Under the pieces are notes generated by a model. That model was not told the DNA's origin, did not search any database, and worked only from the letters and a program-made list of their open reading frames with translations. Positions 36,385-44,640 of a stretch of 64,000 bases of DNA are shown one piece after another (within the stretch, counting starts at the first letter, position 1; each line of letters begins with the position of its first letter). The stretch comes from Bacillota bacterium. Its GTDB lineage: Bacteria > Bacillota > Bacilli > Paenibacillales > NBRC-103111. The stretch is from positions 62,001 to 126,000 of the forward strand of contig JAEWIS010000025.1 in the NCBI GenBank assembly GCA_023386955.1, written 5' to 3'. The translations under genes were made by a program, and so were the position numbers.

Positions 36385-37062
36385 ATGATCGGAACTATCG
36401 TGAACACCGCTACAATTCTTGCGGGGAGTCTGGTGGGAAGTGTTTTCAGGAAAGGAATGAAGGAAAGCAGCCAAACGGTTCTTATGCAAGCTATGGGACT
36501 GGCAGCGGCGGCACTGGGGATAAACGGGATCGCTTCTTATATGCCGGAAAGCCAATATCCGGTACTGTTTATTGTCAGTCTGGCAGTAGGCGGATTAATC
36601 GGCCAGCAGCTTGATCTGGAGCGGCGCTTCAAAGAGGCCGTGGCCCGGTTTTCCAAGGGGAATTTGGCTGAAGGTCTGTCGACGGCCATATTGCTTTTCT
36701 GTGTGGGAACCATGTCCATTCTGGGACCCATCGAAAGTGCACTCCGCGGCAATCACACCTACTTGTTCACCAACGCTATCCTGGACGGGGTCACCTCGAT
36801 TGTGCTGGCGTCCACCTTCGGCATGGGCATAATGATATCAGCCGTGGTGCTCTTTTGCTGGCAGGGGGCTCTCTACTTGGCAGCCAGCGCATTGGCCGGC
36901 TTCATTACACCGGAGCTTCTGACCGAAACCTCCATCATCGGCGGCGTGCTGATTTTCTGCTCCGGGTTAAGCATTCTTGGCGTGGGTAACATCAAAACCA
37001 TGAATCTGCTTCCGGCCCTTCTGGTACCGGTGATCTTTATCGCCGTCAGATCCGCTTTATAA
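36385..37062 (+). CDS. DUF554 membrane protein (YdfK-like)
   Basis: 225 residues from the ATG behind GAGGAGAGAGCAGCT. GTIVNTATILAGSLVGSVF at the N-terminus, LFCVGTMSILGPIESAL and DGVTSIVLASTFGMGIMISA are family hallmarks. About six to seven membrane segments are visible. The function of DUF554 proteins is not established. No functional link with neighbours is apparent. Confidence 0.9.
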   Translation: MIGTIVNTATILAGSLVGSVFRKGMKESSQTVLMQAMGLAAAALGINGIASYMPESQYPVLFIVSLAVGGLIGQQLDLERRFKEAVARFSKGNLAEGLSTAILLFCVGTMSILGPIESALRGNHTYLFTNAILDGVTSIVLASTFGMGIMISAVVLFCWQGALYLAASALAGFITPELLTETSIIGGVLIFCSGLSILGVGNIKTMNLLPALLVPVIFIAVRSAL

Positions 37063-37135
37063 AAAAAAGCATGTCTGATTCCAGCATCTCCCGGGTATAT
37101 TGTAGTAAATACATACCCGAAGGAGCGTTCCGCCT

Positions 37136-37906
37136 ATGTCCAAAAATAATCTCTACCGGTTTATCAATCTGCTGTTTTATCTGGACGTCATTGTGGTCAA
37201 TGTGCTTGCCGTAACTCTTCCATTGGGAGGCAACAGCACCGGGGAGATTTCGGACAAGTACCATACCTCCATCACCCCGGCTGGCTATGCCTTTTCTATT
37301 TGGGGACTCATTTATCTGCTTCTGGCCGGCTTTATCCTTTATCAATTCCGGGCACGGGGCGATTCTGCGAAGCTGATCCGCTCGATCAGCATCCCTTTTA
37401 TCGTCAGCTGTGCGGCCAATATGACCTGGCTGTTCTTGTGGCATAACCTGCAACTTGAGCTTTCCGTCGCCGCCATGGTGGTGCTTCTGGTTTCCCTGAT
37501 CGTCATCTACCGGAAGACGGCCGGGCTGGTCTCCCCTACTCCCGGCGAAGGCTGGCTGGTCAAGCTGCCCTTCAGTATCTACCTGGGCTGGATTTCCGTA
37601 GCCACTATCGTCAATGTAAGCATCGTGCTCAAGAAAAACGGCTGGGACGGCTTCGGCCTCTCCGATACCGCTTGGGCAGTGATTATGCTGTGTGTTGGTG
37701 CGTTGCTTGCGGTTCTGGTCAGCTATCCGTACCGGAACTGGGCGTACCCCCTGGTGTTCGTGTGGGCCTACGTGGCCATTGCGGTGGAGCAGCGGGACAG
37801 CTCCCGGGTGTACATGACCGCCCTCATCCTGGCCGGATTAATCCTGATTTACACCGTGTGGATTGCCTATCTGAAGCTTTCCGGCCGCCGGAGTGCAGGG
37901 CGTTAA
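37136..37906 (+). CDS. TspO/MBR-related tryptophan-rich membrane protein
   Basis: 256 residues and about seven to eight hydrophobic segments. ITPAGYAFSIWGLIYLLLAGF is the TspO/MBR-like opening; NMTWLFLWH and the repeated tryptophans agree. It is longer than classical TspO (about 160) and fits the larger TspO/MBR-related class in Bacillota. The start follows GAAGGAGCGTTCCGCCT. Its 3' end overlaps the convergent DUF169 gene by 4 bp. Confidence 0.85.
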   Translation: MSKNNLYRFINLLFYLDVIVVNVLAVTLPLGGNSTGEISDKYHTSITPAGYAFSIWGLIYLLLAGFILYQFRARGDSAKLIRSISIPFIVSCAANMTWLFLWHNLQLELSVAAMVVLLVSLIVIYRKTAGLVSPTPGEGWLVKLPFSIYLGWISVATIVNVSIVLKKNGWDGFGLSDTAWAVIMLCVGALLAVLVSYPYRNWAYPLVFVWAYVAIAVEQRDSSRVYMTALILAGLILIYTVWIAYLKLSGRRSAGR

Positions 37907-38643
37907 ACCGTCTGCTTCATTTTCGCCGCAACCTTATGCCACAGCTCTTTTTGCAGGAAGCTGCCCTCCACCTGCTCCTCCATGTCCAGATACATGGAAT
38001 ACGGGACGGAAAAGGATAGCATATCCGCGCCCACCATAGGACGTACGGTAATGTCCAGCAAACCCACAACCGCCTTCGGATTCTCCTTTTGCGCCTCGGC
38101 ATAGGGCAGCAGGAAGACGGATTGGCAGCCGGAGCCGAAGGGGATCATCACATTTTCAATGCCGGGCCTATAGTAGTTGGCAAGAACCGTGAGGGCGGAC
38201 AACTGGTTGGTATTGACGTAGAAGCTAATCAGCTCCGCCCTTTCCACGGCTGCATCTACCTGGGATAACGGCTTCATAATGATGTAGGAATAAGGAATGT
38301 CGGTGATCGGCAGACATCGGACAAAGTCCTCCCCAAGCTCCGGGTTCTTCAGGTACCCCTCCCCCTCAAACCTGCCCTCTTGACCTACGGACAGGAAATA
38401 CTCGATTCCACCGGGATAGTTGGGAAACTGCCCGAAGCCCAAACCCGCCTTAGCACCGGGACAGCCGGTGGTTTTCCGCTCGAACACCACCGTTCTCCCT
38501 TTGGCTGCGGCAAGGAATAACGGAATGGTGCAGCTCCAGCGCCCTTCCTTGCTCTCTAGGGCCCCTTCCGGCTTCTCATCGCTCAGCAGCACCGCCACCG
38601 GTTCAAATTTCAGGCCTAATTCCTTCGCCAAATGGCTTTCCAT
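37903..38643 (-). CDS. DUF169 family protein
   Basis: 246 residues from the ATG behind AAGGAGGCCGCATGT; an in-frame ATG at 38664 lies upstream of that site. The opening GLKFEPVAVLLSDEKPEGA and the Cys-containing ERKTTGCPGAKAGLGFG match DUF169 proteins, which have no settled function. The 5' side carries a GTTGTCACAACAAC palindrome shared with the adjacent MarR/RidA promoter, so it is probably controlled by that MarR regulator. Confidence 0.85.
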   Translation of the reverse strand: MESHLAKELGLKFEPVAVLLSDEKPEGALESKEGRWSCTIPLFLAAAKGRTVVFERKTTGCPGAKAGLGFGQFPNYPGGIEYFLSVGQEGRFEGEGYLKNPELGEDFVRCLPITDIPYSYIIMKPLSQVDAAVERAELISFYVNTNQLSALTVLANYYRPGIENVMIPFGSGCQSVFLLPYAEAQKENPKAVVGLLDITVRPMVGADMLSFSVPYSMYLDMEEQVEGSFLQKELWHKVAAKMKQTV

Positions 38644-38675
38644 ACATGCGGCCTCCTTATTCATCCCATGATTTA

Positions 38676-38689
38676 GTTGTCACAACAAC
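38676..38689. promoter_or_regulatory. MarR-type operator GTTGTCACAACAAC
   Basis: An inverted repeat (GTTGT...ACAAC) 33 bp upstream of the DUF169 start. It resembles the perfect palindrome at 39148-39161 on the other side of the MarR gene. Confidence 0.55.
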
Positions 38690-38706
38690 TTTATAGTCAA
38701 AAAAAC

Positions 38707-39132
38707 TTATTTCAAATTTGCATACATTTGATTAAGCAGCCGTTTCATTTCCTCTACTTGTGCCTGCTCCATACCCGCGGTCACTTCATCCTGCAGCTGT
38801 GTAACCTTCGCAATCAATTTATCCTTGATCGTCCAGCCCCGTTCGGTCAAATAAATCTGGTAAGCCCTTCTGTCTATAGGATGGGGCTTACGCAGGATCA
38901 GTCCTTTGGCCTGAAGCTTCTCCAATATCCGGTTGGTGTTAGGCTTATCCTTGTAGATGAGATCAGCCAGCTCCTTGGGCGAAATCCCCTCCTGTTGCCA
39001 CAGGCAGGTCAGGACAGACCACTGCTCAGGCGTAATGTCATCCTCCTTGAACCGCTGGAACAGCTGGTTCTTCAATTTGGTGTTGGTTTTGTTCAGAATA
39101 AAGCCCAATGACTCTTCCAATCGAAAATCCAT
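38707..39132 (-). CDS. MarR-family transcriptional regulator
   Basis: 141 residues. The winged HTH includes LTCLWQQEGISPKELADLIY, the recognition segment KPNTNRILEKLQ and the wing RKPHPIDRRAYQIYLTERG. It is followed by a dimerisation helix. The start follows GAGGTGAAGAAACC. Palindromes on both sides (38676-38689 and 39148-39161) suggest autoregulation and control of the DUF169 and RidA genes. Confidence 0.92.
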   Translation of the reverse strand: MDFRLEESLGFILNKTNTKLKNQLFQRFKEDDITPEQWSVLTCLWQQEGISPKELADLIYKDKPNTNRILEKLQAKGLILRKPHPIDRRAYQIYLTERGWTIKDKLIAKVTQLQDEVTAGMEQAQVEEMKRLLNQMYANLK

Positions 39133-39147
39133 GGTTTCTTCACCTCA

Positions 39148-39161
39148 GTTGTCATGACAAC
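39148..39161. promoter_or_regulatory. MarR-type operator GTTGTCATGACAAC
   Basis: A perfect 14-bp palindrome in the divergent space between the MarR gene and the RidA gene, 16 bp before the MarR start. It shares GTTGTCA and ACAAC with 38676-38689. Confidence 0.65.
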
Positions 39162-39226
39162 CGTATTGTATTCTTTTTCCAGATGCCCGTCAATATGTCT
39201 TGAACAAGAAGACAAGGAGGACTAAG

Positions 39227-39676
39227 ATGGGAGGATATCGCTTCAACCCCAAAAAAGGAGTGCAACCGCTAATGAACATCGAGGAGCATGTGAAATTCAT
39301 CAATCCCGCCTCCATGCCGGCAGGTCCGGGCTACAGCAGTGTGGTGGAGGCCACCAATGTAACCACCATCTACATATCGGGGCAGATTGCGTTAAACCCG
39401 GCAGGGGAAATTGTCGGAGCAGGTGACCTGGCCGCCCAGACCAAACAGGTTTTCGAGAATATCAGGCACGCCTTGGAGGCCGCTTCCGTTGACTTCCGGC
39501 ATGTGGTGAAGCTGACCTTTTTCCTGACGGACATCTCCTTGATGCCAGTGGTCCGGAGTATCCGGGACGAATACATTAACCTGGCCAACCCGCCGGCAAG
39601 CTCTGCCGTTGAGGTGCGCAGACTTGTCCGGGACGAGCTGCTTATCGAGGTGGAGGCCATTGCGGTAAGAGCATAA
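39227..39676 (+). CDS. RidA family enamine/imine deaminase-like protein
   Basis: 149 residues from the ATG behind AAGGAGGACTAAG. The core has the family pattern: TIYISGQIALNPAGEIVGAG, QTKQVFENIRHALEAAS and VVKLTFFLTDIS. The conserved Arg of active RidA appears in the C-terminal SSAVEVRRLVRDELLIEVEA region. The N-terminal extension of about 25 residues is longer than usual. RidA enzymes hydrolyse reactive enamines/imines. It probably belongs to the MarR regulon here. Confidence 0.88.
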   Translation: MGGYRFNPKKGVQPLMNIEEHVKFINPASMPAGPGYSSVVEATNVTTIYISGQIALNPAGEIVGAGDLAAQTKQVFENIRHALEAASVDFRHVVKLTFFLTDISLMPVVRSIRDEYINLANPPASSAVEVRRLVRDELLIEVEAIAVRA

Positions 39677-39750
39677 AAGGCCTAACAGGATACAGACATC
39701 CTTGATATTGACTTGAAGAAAGCTCATCTGCAAAAAAAATCCCTTACCAG

Positions 39751-39780
39751 CCGCGACCATTTCTCGCGGTTTTTGTTTTT
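39751..39780 (+). terminator. Terminator of the RidA gene
   Basis: CCGCGA and TCGCGG form a short stem followed by TTTTTGTTTTT, about 75 bp after the stop codon. The rest of 39677-39943 shows no further gene. Confidence 0.6.
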
Positions 39781-39943
39781 CAGGGGCTGGTGCCAATTCT
39801 CACTCATGAGCGGCAACTCCTGGCTTCTGCGGTTTTGGGCCTGCTCCCCCGCAAATTGATGGCAAGTTTTGTCTTGCTCTGCACTAAGGATTTACATTAA
39901 AATGGAAATGTTCTATGTCTTAACAAAGTGAGGGGCTTTTTCC

Positions 39944-40921
39944 ATGAAAATGATAAGATTGAAACCGAAATTAGCGGCGATGCTCTCAATCGGAGTTTTT
40001 GCCGGAAGTCTTACCGTTTCCGCTGCAGCCGCAGCTTTTCGTGATGTACCCGCGGATTTTTGGGGGCAGGCCCATATTCAATGGGCCATTGATCAAAAAA
40101 TCGTTGACGGTTATCCTGACGGTACCTTCAGGCCAAATTCGGCCATCAGCCGCGATGAATTTGTATCCATGCTGATCCGTGCCTATAAACCCGTGGACTT
40201 GAAGGGAACCTCGGCAAATGGAAGCTGGGCAGATCCCTATTGGGCCTATGCGACAGAAATGGACTGGAAGCCTAACAACGGTGATTCCCTGGCTTTTACC
40301 AGAGGAGAAGCGGCTCAATACCTGGTGAATGCTACGGGGAAAAAACTTAATGTGGAGGATTCAGTTCAATATTTGCTGGATCTGGGGTTAAGTGACGGAA
40401 AAAACGGAAAACACCTAAGCGGATATGAAAAAGATGGCAAGCTGACAAGAGCGGAAGCTGTTGCCCTTATTGAACGTTTCCAGCTTCGTTACAGCACTTT
40501 GCATGCTAGTCCGGGACCTGAATCCAAGTACGACCGGACCATTGACTTTGAGGTATATGAAAACAAGAATTTCACCATTCTGCTCCCTAAGAGTTGGAAC
40601 CGACAATATGAAGTTACAGTCCATCGAAATCAAGATCAGACGGAAACCTACGATTTCATCCATACCGCGAATAAGGCTTTTGGCGGAAACCTGTTTACCA
40701 TTACCGTTTGGCCGGTGGAGGAATGGTCTATTTAAGAAGAAGATGTGGTAAAAGCTATGCGCGTTGAAAAAATAGGAGAAATGGGAAACCGTATATTCAC
40801 CATCCGAACCGCTTCCGATGTCCAATATAACGTGGAGGATATCCATTTGAAAAACGAGTATCTATCCTTGGCCAAAGACATTATAGCGAAGAATTATTCT
40901 GTATATTTCCAATCGCCATAA
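39944..40921 (+). pseudogene. SLH-domain secreted protein interrupted by an in-frame TAA
   Basis: A signal peptide (basic start, AMLSIGVFAGSLTVSAAAAA) precedes SLH repeats: FRDVPADFWGQAHIQWAI with DGYPDGTFRPNSAISRDEFV, and later segments to about residue 185. A further domain of about 80 residues runs to a TAA at 40733-40735 (263 residues). The same frame then stays open for another 61 codons to 40921, beginning EEDVVKAMRVEKIGEMG and reading like a natural continuation with normal codon use and no new start signal. A nonsense mutation in a protein of about 325 residues is the simplest explanation; the shortened product may still be made. SLH domains would anchor it to the cell wall. Confidence 0.65.
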
Positions 40922-41068
40922 CGGAACCATTGCCCTTCGGAAACCGCGGCCCAATTTCATACAATTTACTTGCCTATGGCCCGCATGATAAAATGAGGGC
41001 ATACCCCAAGGAATCCTCATAGGTGAAGCAGCCGCTTCGAGGACTTTGATTTGGACAGGAGACTTAAA

Positions 41069-41812
41069 ATGGACAACCAGCTTGAACAGCTTAGAACGCT
41101 CAAAAATAATCTGACCCGCTTTATGATGATGTATAAGTTTGCTCTGGAAGAGCTTGAAACCAAAATACGGATTTTGAACGATGAATTTCATTCCTTGCAT
41201 GAATATAATCCTATTGAGCATACCAAGTCCCGGGTCAAATCGCCGGAGAGTATTCTGAGGAAGCTTTCCCGTAAGGGCGTAGGCGATTCGCTTTCCAGCA
41301 TCAAGGAGAACATCCGGGATATCGCGGGTTTGCGTATAACCTGCTCCTTCACCGAGGATATCTATTGGATCAGCAGCATGCTGCAAAGCCAGGAGGATAT
41401 TACCGTGGTGGAGGTGAAGGATTACATCCAGAACCCCAAGCCCAACGGCTACCGCAGCCTTCACCTGATTCTCCAGGTTCCCGTATTTATGTCGGACCGG
41501 CAGGAGCTGGTGTATGTAGAGGTCCAAATCCGCACCATCGCCATGGATTTCTGGGCCAGTCTGGAGCACAAGATTTTCTACAAGTACGAAGGCGACGTGC
41601 CCAAGCGCCTGCTGGATGAACTGACAGACGCCGCGAGTTCTGCCATGGCGCTGGACATGAAGATGGAGAAGCTGCATAAGGAAATCGAAACCATTAAATT
41701 AACCGATGTCACCCATAACACAACTGCTCTGGAGAAATTGCTTCCCCCTCTAAGCCAGGAGGTCAATATCCCGCAAGCCCTCCTGAAGCTGGCCAATTCG
41801 CCGAATTGGTAA
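41069..41812 (+). CDS. GTP pyrophosphokinase family protein (small alarmone synthetase)
   Basis: 247 residues from the ATG behind ACAGGAGACTTAAA; a TTG at 41051 is in frame upstream. The RelA/SpoT synthetase domain spans about residues 40-200: VKSPESILRKLSRKG, DIAGLRITCSFTEDIY, NGYRSLHLILQVPV and VEVQIRTIAMDFWASLEHKI. No HD hydrolase, TGS or ACT domains are present, as in YjbM/YwaC-like enzymes that make (p)ppGpp from GTP/GDP and ATP. It lies directly upstream of the type I toxin-antitoxin cassette. Confidence 0.9.
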   Translation: MDNQLEQLRTLKNNLTRFMMMYKFALEELETKIRILNDEFHSLHEYNPIEHTKSRVKSPESILRKLSRKGVGDSLSSIKENIRDIAGLRITCSFTEDIYWISSMLQSQEDITVVEVKDYIQNPKPNGYRSLHLILQVPVFMSDRQELVYVEVQIRTIAMDFWASLEHKIFYKYEGDVPKRLLDELTDAASSAMALDMKMEKLHKEIETIKLTDVTHNTTALEKLLPPLSQEVNIPQALLKLANSPNW

Positions 41813-41834
41813 GACAAAAAAGACATATGTATGT

Positions 41835-41840
41835 TATACT
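41835..41840 (+). promoter_or_regulatory. Extended -10 promoter of the antisense RNA
   Basis: TGTTATACT is an extended -10 (TGnTATAAT-like). AAGACA 18 bp upstream is a weak -35. Predicted start of transcription is about 41847. Confidence 0.5.
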
Positions 41841-41846
41841 GTGGGT

Positions 41847-41978
41847 AGAATAAGAAAAAGAGGGACTGCGTGAACAGCCCCTCGATTGTGCAGCAACCGC
41901 TTGAAAGGCGGTCGGCTTCAGGTAAACTGGCTCAAAAATAGACCGTTAACCTTTGGCGAGGGCGGTCTATTTCTTTTT
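41847..41978 (+). ncRNA. Predicted antisense RNA antitoxin for the holin-like toxin
   Basis: Running from the extended -10 at 41835-41840 to a terminator whose stem AATAGACCG (41937-41945) / CGGTCTATT (41963-41971) is followed by TCTTTTT, it is about 132 nt long. It overlaps the last codons and 3' untranslated region of the toxin mRNA in antisense. This is the arrangement of RatA/TxpA- and BsrG-type type I modules, where the antisense RNA triggers decay or blocks translation. The call is by position and structure only. Confidence 0.6.
41860..41883 (-). terminator. Terminator of the toxin mRNA
   Basis: On the minus strand GAGGGGCTG pairs with CAGTCCCTC and is followed by TTTTTCTT. It lies about 85 bp after the toxin stop codon, so the toxin mRNA fully covers the antisense RNA. 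Confidence 0.7.
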
Positions 41979-42050
41979 GAGGTAGTTAAGCAAGGCTAGG
42001 ATGAACATGCCGAACATGAACATCAAAGACAACGCTTGGTAAACCTCCAT
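41967..42050 (-). CDS. Holin-like toxin peptide of a type I toxin-antitoxin system
   Basis: 27 residues, MEVYQALSLMFMFGMFILAL then LNYLKKK. A single hydrophobic segment is followed by a short basic tail, the classical putative holin-like toxin (Hol_Tox) pattern. The start is preceded by GGGAGGTGATGCC. A promoter with an extended -10 (TGGTATAAT, minus strand at 42108-42116) lies about 58 bp upstream, giving a 5' leader of about 50 nt. The peptide should insert into and depolarise the membrane when the antisense RNA is lost. The gene lies between the alarmone synthetase and an MmcQ/YjbR gene. Confidence 0.8.
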   Translation of the reverse strand: MEVYQALSLMFMFGMFILALLNYLKKK

Positions 42051-42107
42051 GGCATCACCTCCCTTCCGAGAGGATAGCCGACCGCCCTGCAAGCCTGCAC
42101 TAACTCA

Positions 42108-42113
42108 ATTATA
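42108..42113 (-). promoter_or_regulatory. Extended -10 promoter of the toxin gene
   Basis: On the minus strand TGGTATAATTG contains a perfect TATAAT with the TGn extension. The -35 region is poor. Confidence 0.6.
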
Positions 42114-42196
42114 CCAGATTTTGATAGACCCGCATACCGTAAAAAACAAGCCGCCAGGACCCTTGATGGGCATCCGGCGGCTCTTTTATATGCCTT

Positions 42197-42532
42197 TTAT
42201 TTCTTCCCCTTCGTAAGGGAGAAGCTGTGGCTAATCATCTCACAGATATCCTCCTCCGGCACCGAGCCGTTGAGGATAATGGAGTTCCAATGGTTTTTGT
42301 TCAGATGGTAAGCGGGAATAACGGAGGCATACATCTGCCTCCACAGCTCCAGAAATCCCTGCTCACACTTCACATTGATCCAGATATGGCCCTCTTTTTC
42401 GAAAATCCAGGCAAACACCTTCCGGTTACCCCGGTGCCTCATCAGGGTCCAGTTGGCGTCGTTGAAGGGGTAATCCTCATAGACATTCCCCAGACTCAAA
42501 CAATACCGGATGGCTGCTTCTCTTGTTTCCAT
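42197..42532 (-). CDS. MmcQ/YjbR family protein
   Basis: 111 residues from the ATG behind GAGGGAGTGGAGAGC. The family pattern is clear: YPFNDANWTLMRHRGNRKVF, HIWINVKCEQGFLELWRQ, PAYHLNKNHWNSIILNGSVP and a final helix. MmcQ/YjbR proteins are small DNA-binding-like proteins of unknown physiological role. It follows the MFS gene on the same strand after 33 bp. Confidence 0.88.
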   Translation of the reverse strand: METREAAIRYCLSLGNVYEDYPFNDANWTLMRHRGNRKVFAWIFEKEGHIWINVKCEQGFLELWRQMYASVIPAYHLNKNHWNSIILNGSVPEEDICEMISHSFSLTKGKK

Positions 42533-42565
42533 GCTCTCCACTCCCTCATGACCGGAGTTTCTCGT

Positions 42566-44056
42566 TTATTCCGTCTCTGTCTTGGGAACCCGGTTGGGCA
42601 GCCCCCAGACCACCAGCCAGCCTACCCCCGCAATGACTGCCATTATGATAAACAGGGTATGCAGACTCTGATTCAATAAACCACGGAGCAGCACAGCTAC
42701 GGTTTCACTCAGTTCGCGGCCATGGGGAGACAGCAGGGAATTAATGTCGCCCTGGGTTATGCCTTGGGCATACAAACCGCCTGCTTCCGCTCCGCTGGAA
42801 ATCCGGCTGCTGAGCAGAGAACCCAATACCGCGGCGCCGATGGTTTGCCCCAAGGTTCGGAGGAAGGTAACCAGCGCTGTGGAGGAGCCCCTCAAATGGT
42901 AGCCGACTGCCGATTGGGAAATAATCGTAAACACGATGGTGCTGAAGCCAAAGCCCACTCCATAGAGGAAGGTAGACATGGACAGATACCAGTAAGTCGT
43001 GTCTGTTTGCAGGGCAATGAGAGCTAAAGCGCCTACCACCACAAACGTAAGCCCGATGAGGCTGGTCTGACGGGAGCCCCGCGAGAACAGAATCCGGCCG
43101 CCGATAATCGAGCTGATTAGCCAGCCGATAGACATAGGCAGCAGTGCCAGCCCCGAGGAGGCCGCATCTCCGCCCTGCACTCCTTGCACCCACAGCGGCA
43201 GGTAGCTGGTTAAGCCGATGATCAGCGAGCTGACCAACAATGCGGCGATGCACGAAAACAGAATGGCCCGGATGCGGAACAGCTTCAGGGGCACCATCGG
43301 CTCGGGAACACGCATTTCGATCTGGACGAAGCTGACCAGGCAAACCACAGACCCGGCAGCCAGCAGAAGCAGGTATGGGGAGGACCAGGCCAAGGATTGC
43401 CCGCCCAGTGTAATGACCAGAAGCAGCGCTGTCATTCCCGCTGTGAAGGTGACGGCTCCCGCCCAATCCAGTCGTACGGTCTGATTGCGGGGCTCTTCCT
43501 TCAAGTAGCGGGCAATAAAGAATACCGCCAGGATGGCAAACGGGACATTAAAGCCAAAAATCCATTCCCATCCGAAATAGGTGATAACATAACCGCCCAG
43601 CAGCGGACCGACCAAGGAGGAGATTCCCCAGACGGAGCTGATGACCCCCTGGATTTTGCCCCGCTCCTCTGCTTCATAGGTATCCCCGATAATCGTAAAG
43701 GTAACCGGGGTGAGGGCGCCTGCCCCAATTCCCTGGATAGCCCGGTAGAGAATCAGCGACTCCATATTGTGCGCAAACATACACATAAGCGACCCCAGGG
43801 AGAAGAGTACACACCCGATGATAAATACCGCCTTGCGGCCGTACAAATCACTCAGCTTGCCGAAGATCGGGGTGGTGACCGCCATTGTCAGTAAATAGGA
43901 GGTAAAAATCCAGCTGAGCAGGTTGATATTCCCCAGATCGCTGACAATGCTGGGACCTGCCGGGCCGATAATTGTTCCTTCAATGGCCGCCAGGAATGTC
44001 GCCAGGATCACGCCGATCAGGATATAGGTTTTGTTGTTGCGTTTTGCCTTCTCCAC
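42566..44056 (-). CDS. MFS drug exporter, DHA2 (EmrB/QacA) family
   Basis: 496 residues with about 14 hydrophobic segments. Family motifs include LDxTIV-like motif D1 (here AIEGTIIGPAGPSIVSDL), the motif A FGKLSDLYGRKAVFIIG and motif C GALTPVTFTIIGDTYEAEER / SLVGPLLGGYVITYFGWEWIF. It should be a proton-driven multidrug exporter. The start is a GTG with a weak ribosome binding site (GAAAGGTTGGGCATAC). Confidence 0.92.
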   Translation of the reverse strand: MEKAKRNNKTYILIGVILATFLAAIEGTIIGPAGPSIVSDLGNINLLSWIFTSYLLTMAVTTPIFGKLSDLYGRKAVFIIGCVLFSLGSLMCMFAHNMESLILYRAIQGIGAGALTPVTFTIIGDTYEAEERGKIQGVISSVWGISSLVGPLLGGYVITYFGWEWIFGFNVPFAILAVFFIARYLKEEPRNQTVRLDWAGAVTFTAGMTALLLVITLGGQSLAWSSPYLLLLAAGSVVCLVSFVQIEMRVPEPMVPLKLFRIRAILFSCIAALLVSSLIIGLTSYLPLWVQGVQGGDAASSGLALLPMSIGWLISSIIGGRILFSRGSRQTSLIGLTFVVVGALALIALQTDTTYWYLSMSTFLYGVGFGFSTIVFTIISQSAVGYHLRGSSTALVTFLRTLGQTIGAAVLGSLLSSRISSGAEAGGLYAQGITQGDINSLLSPHGRELSETVAVLLRGLLNQSLHTLFIIMAVIAGVGWLVVWGLPNRVPKTETE

Positions 44057-44217
44057 GTATGCCCAACCTTTCCGTTTTTCAATTCATTAACGCTTGTCAA
44101 GCCAAAAAAAATCAGGCAGCCCGATTCCGGGTCGCCTGAACCTCACTCGCGATCAGCATCTGCCGCCTACAAGGCAAACATATGTACGGATCCAACAAAA
44201 CGATTTTATAGGTAACA

Positions 44218-44640
44218 TCAGGATTTGTCAACCACAAACTGTTGGATGCGGGCCTTTATCGCGTCGCGGACCTGGCGGAACTTCTCCAGAATCTCGTCCT
44301 CCGTGCCCGTTGCTTTGGCAGGATCGTCAAAGCCCCAATGCCACTTCACAACCTCCGGGTTCATAATGGCAGGGCAGTGCTCATCAGCATGGCCGCATAA
44401 AGTGATGACCATATCCGCACGGTTAAGAAGCTCCGGATCAATCACGTCAGAGGTATGGCCGCTAATGTCAATCCCAGCCTCCTTCATGACCCGGACAGCG
44501 CGGGGATTAAGGCCATGGGCTTCCAGTCCGGCGCTTTTCACTTCAAATTCGTCCTTCCCCAACGCCTTCAGGAAGCCGTCCGCCATTTGGCTCCGGCAGG
44601 AGTTGCCGGTGCAGAGAAAGTAAACCAGCTTTTTGTTCAT
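44218..44640 (-). CDS. arsC: Arsenate reductase, thioredoxin-coupled (low-Mr phosphatase fold)
   Basis: 140 residues from the ATG behind AAAGGAGCAATCTGAA. The P-loop CTGNSCRS gives Cys10, Cys15 and Arg16; Cys82 and Cys89 in LCGHADEHC form the redox cascade; Asp105 and Pro107 lie in GFDDPAK. All positions coincide with Bacillus subtilis ArsC. It reduces arsenate to arsenite for export. Its ATG overlaps the stop of the acr3 gene (ATGA), so the two are cotranscribed. Confidence 0.96.
   Translation of the reverse strand: MNKKLVYFLCTGNSCRSQMADGFLKALGKDEFEVKSAGLEAHGLNPRAVRVMKEAGIDISGHTSDVIDPELLNRADMVITLCGHADEHCPAIMNPEVVKWHWGFDDPAKATGTEDEILEKFRQVRDAIKARIQQFVVDKS

Noticed and set aside
41860..41978. 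Riboswitch or T-box leader before the MmcQ/MFS genes
   Set aside because: The structures are better explained as terminators of the convergent toxin and antisense RNAs, and the downstream genes run the other way.
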